A stretch of 64,000 bases of DNA from Cichorium intybus. Taxonomy: Eukaryota > Streptophyta > Magnoliopsida > Asterales > Asteraceae. Shown one piece after another: positions 59,808 to 64,000 of the stretch (the stretch's first letter is position 1; each line of letters starts with the position of its first letter). The notes beneath the pieces are model-generated. The model had not been told where the DNA came from. It searched no databases and saw only the letters and a list, made by a program, of their open reading frames with translations. The stretch covers positions 40,831,528 through 40,895,527 of the forward strand of contig CM042012.1 of assembly GCA_023525715.1 (NCBI GenBank), read 5' to 3'. A program made the translations under genes and the position numbers.

Positions 59808-61772
59808 GATAGAACCATTCTCTTTCTTTCTCGCTTACAGCCTCTCATTTATGTTTAATAGCAAGTAGCTACAATGCTAGAACCGCCTCTCCTCCATGGT
59901 CGATGGTCGGCATCTCCAACTCCACCTCTCTTCTATGGTCGGAGCCGACGCCAAATATTGTCCTTTATATTTGTGATTTTGATTAGGTTTATCCATCCCA
60001 TTTTCTGATTTTGATTTGATTTGTAAACTAGGATTTGAATTTGGTTTTAATCTTAGGTTAAGAGTTTCAATTTGATATATGGTAGTAGTTAGCGGTGTTG
60101 ATTGGTGGCAGTGGTGATGATGGTGGTGATTAGTGATTCGTAATTCGTAATTGGTGATGGTGATGGTGATGGTGATGGTAATGGTAGTGATCAGTGGTGG
60201 TGGGGCTAGTAACAGCAGTAGAGGTGTCAATGGCAGAGTTAATACTGATATTGGAGGTTAATGGAGTCACTAGTGGGTTTAAGATTAGGGTGAAGATGGG
60301 GCCTATTCGTTTATATATAAAAATTATTTAAATAAGAACATATGAAATAAAAAATCATAAAAACAATGACAATCTTTTCATTTTACATGTATTTAACGGA
60401 ATATGACCGAATGTAACTGTCTTATTAACCAATGGTGTCTTATTAACCAATGCTTGTGGATTTGGATAGAACCATTCTCTTTCTTTCTCGCTTACAGCCT
60501 CTCATTTATGTTTAATAGCAAGTAGCTCCAATGCTAGAACCGCCTCTCCTCCATGGTCGATGGTCGGCATCTCCAACTCCACCTCTCCTCTATGGTCGGA
60601 GCCGACGCCAAATATTGTCCTTTATATTTGTGATTTTGATTAGGTTTATCCATCCCATTTTCTGATTTTGATTTGATTTGTAAACTAGGATTTGAATTTG
60701 GTTTTAATCTTAGGTTAAGAGTTTCAATTTGATATATGGTAGTAGTTAGCGGTGTTGATTGGTGGCAGTGGTGATGATGGTGGTGATTAGTGATTCGTAA
60801 TTCGTAATTGGTGATGGTGATGGTGATGGTGATGGTAATGGTAGTGATCAGTGGTGGTGGGGCTAGTAACAGCAGTAGAGGTGTCAATGGCAGAGTTAAT
60901 ACTGATATTGGAGGTTAATGGAGTCACTAGTGGGTTTAAGATTAGGGTGAAGATGGGGCCTATTCGTTTATATATAAAAATTATTTAAATAAGAACATAT
61001 GAAATAAAAAATCATAAAAACAATGACAATCTTTTCATTTTACATGTATTTAACGGAATATGACCGAATGTAACTGTCTTATTAACCAATGGTGTCTTAT
61101 TAACCAATGCTTGTGGATTTGGATAGAACCATTCTCTTTCTTTCTCGCTTACAGCCTCTCATTTATGTTTAATAGCAAGTAGCTCCAATGCTAGAACCGC
61201 CTCTCCTCCATGGTCGATGGTCGGCATCTCCAACTCCACCTCTCCTCTATGGTCGGAGCCGACGCCAAATATTGTCCTTTATATTTGTGATTTTGATTAG
61301 GTTTATCCATCCCATTTTCTGATTTTGATTTGATTTGTAAACTAGGATTTGAATTTGGTTTTAATCTTAGGTTAAGAGTTTCAATTTGATATATGGTAGT
61401 AGTTAGCGGTGTTGATTGGTGGCAGTGGTGATGATGGTGGTGATTAGTGATTCGTAATTCGTAATTGGTGATGGTGATGGTGATGGTAATGGTAGTGATC
61501 AGTGGTGGTGGGGCTAGTAACAGCAGTAGAGGTGTCAATGGCAGAGTTGATACCGATATTGGAGGTTAATGGAGTCACTAGTGGGTTTAAGATTAGGGTG
61601 AAGATGGGGCCTATTCGTTTATATATAAAAATTATTTAAATAAGAACATATGAAATAAAAACTCATAAAAACAATGACAATCTTTTCATTTTACATGTAT
61701 TTAACGGAATATGACCGAATGTAACTGTCTTATTAACCAATGGTGTCTTATTAACCAATGCTTGTGGATTTG
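59808..61772. repeat. Tandem triplication, 657-bp unit
   Basis: Units 59808-60464, 60465-61121 and 61122-61772 (651 bp, one GTGATG copy fewer) are nearly identical. Each holds a GATGGT/GTGATG microsatellite and a 115-117-codon minus-strand ORF that is low complexity (Thr/Ile, His runs) and probably non-coding. The near-identity points to recent duplication, or an assembly artefact. Confidence 0.93.
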
Positions 61773-62980
<1,208 letters not shown>

Positions 62981-63765
62981 AAAATGCATATTAAAAATAT
63001 TAAAAAAAAGATACATACATGCATATACGCATATGCACATGGGCACATATGTGTATATGGATATATGCAAATATGCACACACTTATACACATTTATATGC
63101 ATATGTGTACATACGCATTTATATGCATATAAACACATATGCACATATGCATTTATAAAACTACATATTAAAAAACCCCCCAACAAATACTTACATGCAT
63201 ATACACATATGCACATAGGCATATACGCACAAATGCATATACTTTTGTGCACGTGTATTAACATATGACAGATATATGCAGAAACATGGAGATAAACATA
63301 TGAATATATGCACATATATACATGTGCATATATACACATGTACATATATTCAAATATACACATGAACATATTCAAAAACATTATAAATAATAAATACATG
63401 CATATTGGATGAGATAATAATACACAGATGCACAAACATAGATATAAAGACGTTGACATATATACACATATGCACGTATGCATTTATGCACATGTATACA
63501 TACATCGATACACATATGTACATCATATGCACATATAAATTTATGCACATATGCATCTATGCAAATATTTACATGTTCACACACATTTATGCACATATGA
63601 ATTTATGCAAATGGGCACATATGTACAATGCACTTACGTGCATGTGTATATATACACATATGTGTGCAAGGGCTAAGAAATTAGATATCATAGAGATGAA
63701 TACGTATATGAACATATCCACATACCTATATGCACATATGCACATACGTGTATCCATATATGCAC

Positions 63766-63796
<31 letters not shown>

Positions 63797-63850
63797 TATG
63801 CACATACGTATATGCACATATGTACATACGTGTATGCATATATGCAAATA
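62981..63850. repeat. Alternating purine-pyrimidine CATATGCACATA array
   Basis: About 870 bp of degenerate CATATGCACATACG-like words, many of them palindromes (CATATG, TGCGCA-like, ACATGT, GTATAC), with a TA run at 63764-63791. Long ORFs here (62947-63483 minus and others) are rich in Cys, Tyr, Met, His and Ile because of the repeat, and are not genes. Confidence 0.9.
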
Positions 63851-64000
63851 CCTCCAAGGAAACCAAATCACAGCAAGCAGACCCCAAAATATGGATCAAA
63901 GGTTTTCAAAACATGATACTGGAGTTGAGATCAAAGCAACTAGGGGACTACTATCATCTAAACATAATGAGCCCCATTACCCTCTTTCTGCCACTACTTC
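63851..64000. other. Window edge, nothing recognised
   Basis: 150 bp of unique-looking sequence after the array, without an ORF. Confidence 0.4.

Noticed and set aside
59877..60230. 117-codon minus-strand ORF, repeated at 60534 and 61191
   Set aside because: Preserved only because the 657-bp units are near-identical copies. It has Thr-Ile and His runs from the GATGGT repeat and no domain.

Overview
This is a piece of a plant nuclear genome, almost certainly a eudicot. The evidence is a class I TCP transcription-factor gene, plant-type Ty3/gypsy (Athila-like) and Ty1/copia retrotransposons, hAT and Mutator-like elements, a LINE, and long AT microsatellites. The repeat repertoire would suit Asteraceae (for example lettuce), but that placement is an impression and not a result. 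No bacterial genes, tRNA genes, rRNA genes or CRISPR arrays were seen.

Roughly the first 56 kb is a dense nest of transposable elements. Position 1 to 11559 is an Athila-like gypsy element on the minus strand with decayed gag, pol and a post-integrase ORF. Extra internal sequence lies beyond its right LTR, so it was part of a tandem LTR-internal-LTR-internal arrangement. Next come a copia 3' end (11919-12816), unrecognised decayed ORFs (12.8-14.4 kb) and a foldback element (17.0-17.9 kb). A 318-bp hAT MITE (18243-18560) precedes a larger hAT element with a broken transposase (from 18871). A copia element (21439-30368, 5-bp TSD GTTGA) sits in the hAT 3' region and is itself interrupted by a 1.3-kb hAT-like element (26494-27799).

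The first coding exon of a GT47/exostosin-type glycosyltransferase gene lies at 34822-35887 (minus), split by a second copy of that hAT-like family. From 36.1 to 55.7 kb the backbone looks like one LINE on the minus strand. Into it went a decayed copia (37742-42611), a third hAT-like MITE (42671-43232, exact 8-bp TSD) and a Mutator-like element (43626-44868, exact 9-bp TSD) that itself holds a solo LTR (43854-44224, exact 5-bp TSD). It was also hit by a 9.9-kb Pack-MULE-like element (45702-55634). The Pack-MULE carries pieces of a captured BED-finger/DUF659-type gene, and a young non-autonomous gypsy element (LTRs about 99.4% alike) landed inside the captured gene.

The last 8 kb is different. 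One intact protein gene, a TCP9/TCP19-like class I TCP factor (57294-58391, minus), has a TATA-like box upstream. Its 3' flank holds TCP-binding palindromes and G-boxes. Beyond it are a 657-bp unit repeated three times (59808-61772), an interrupted AT array (62261-62392) and about 870 bp of alternating purine-pyrimidine CATATGCACATA-type repeats (62981-63850).

Apart from the TCP gene, every coding region I recognise is broken or partial. The window is mainly a record of successive transposon insertions.
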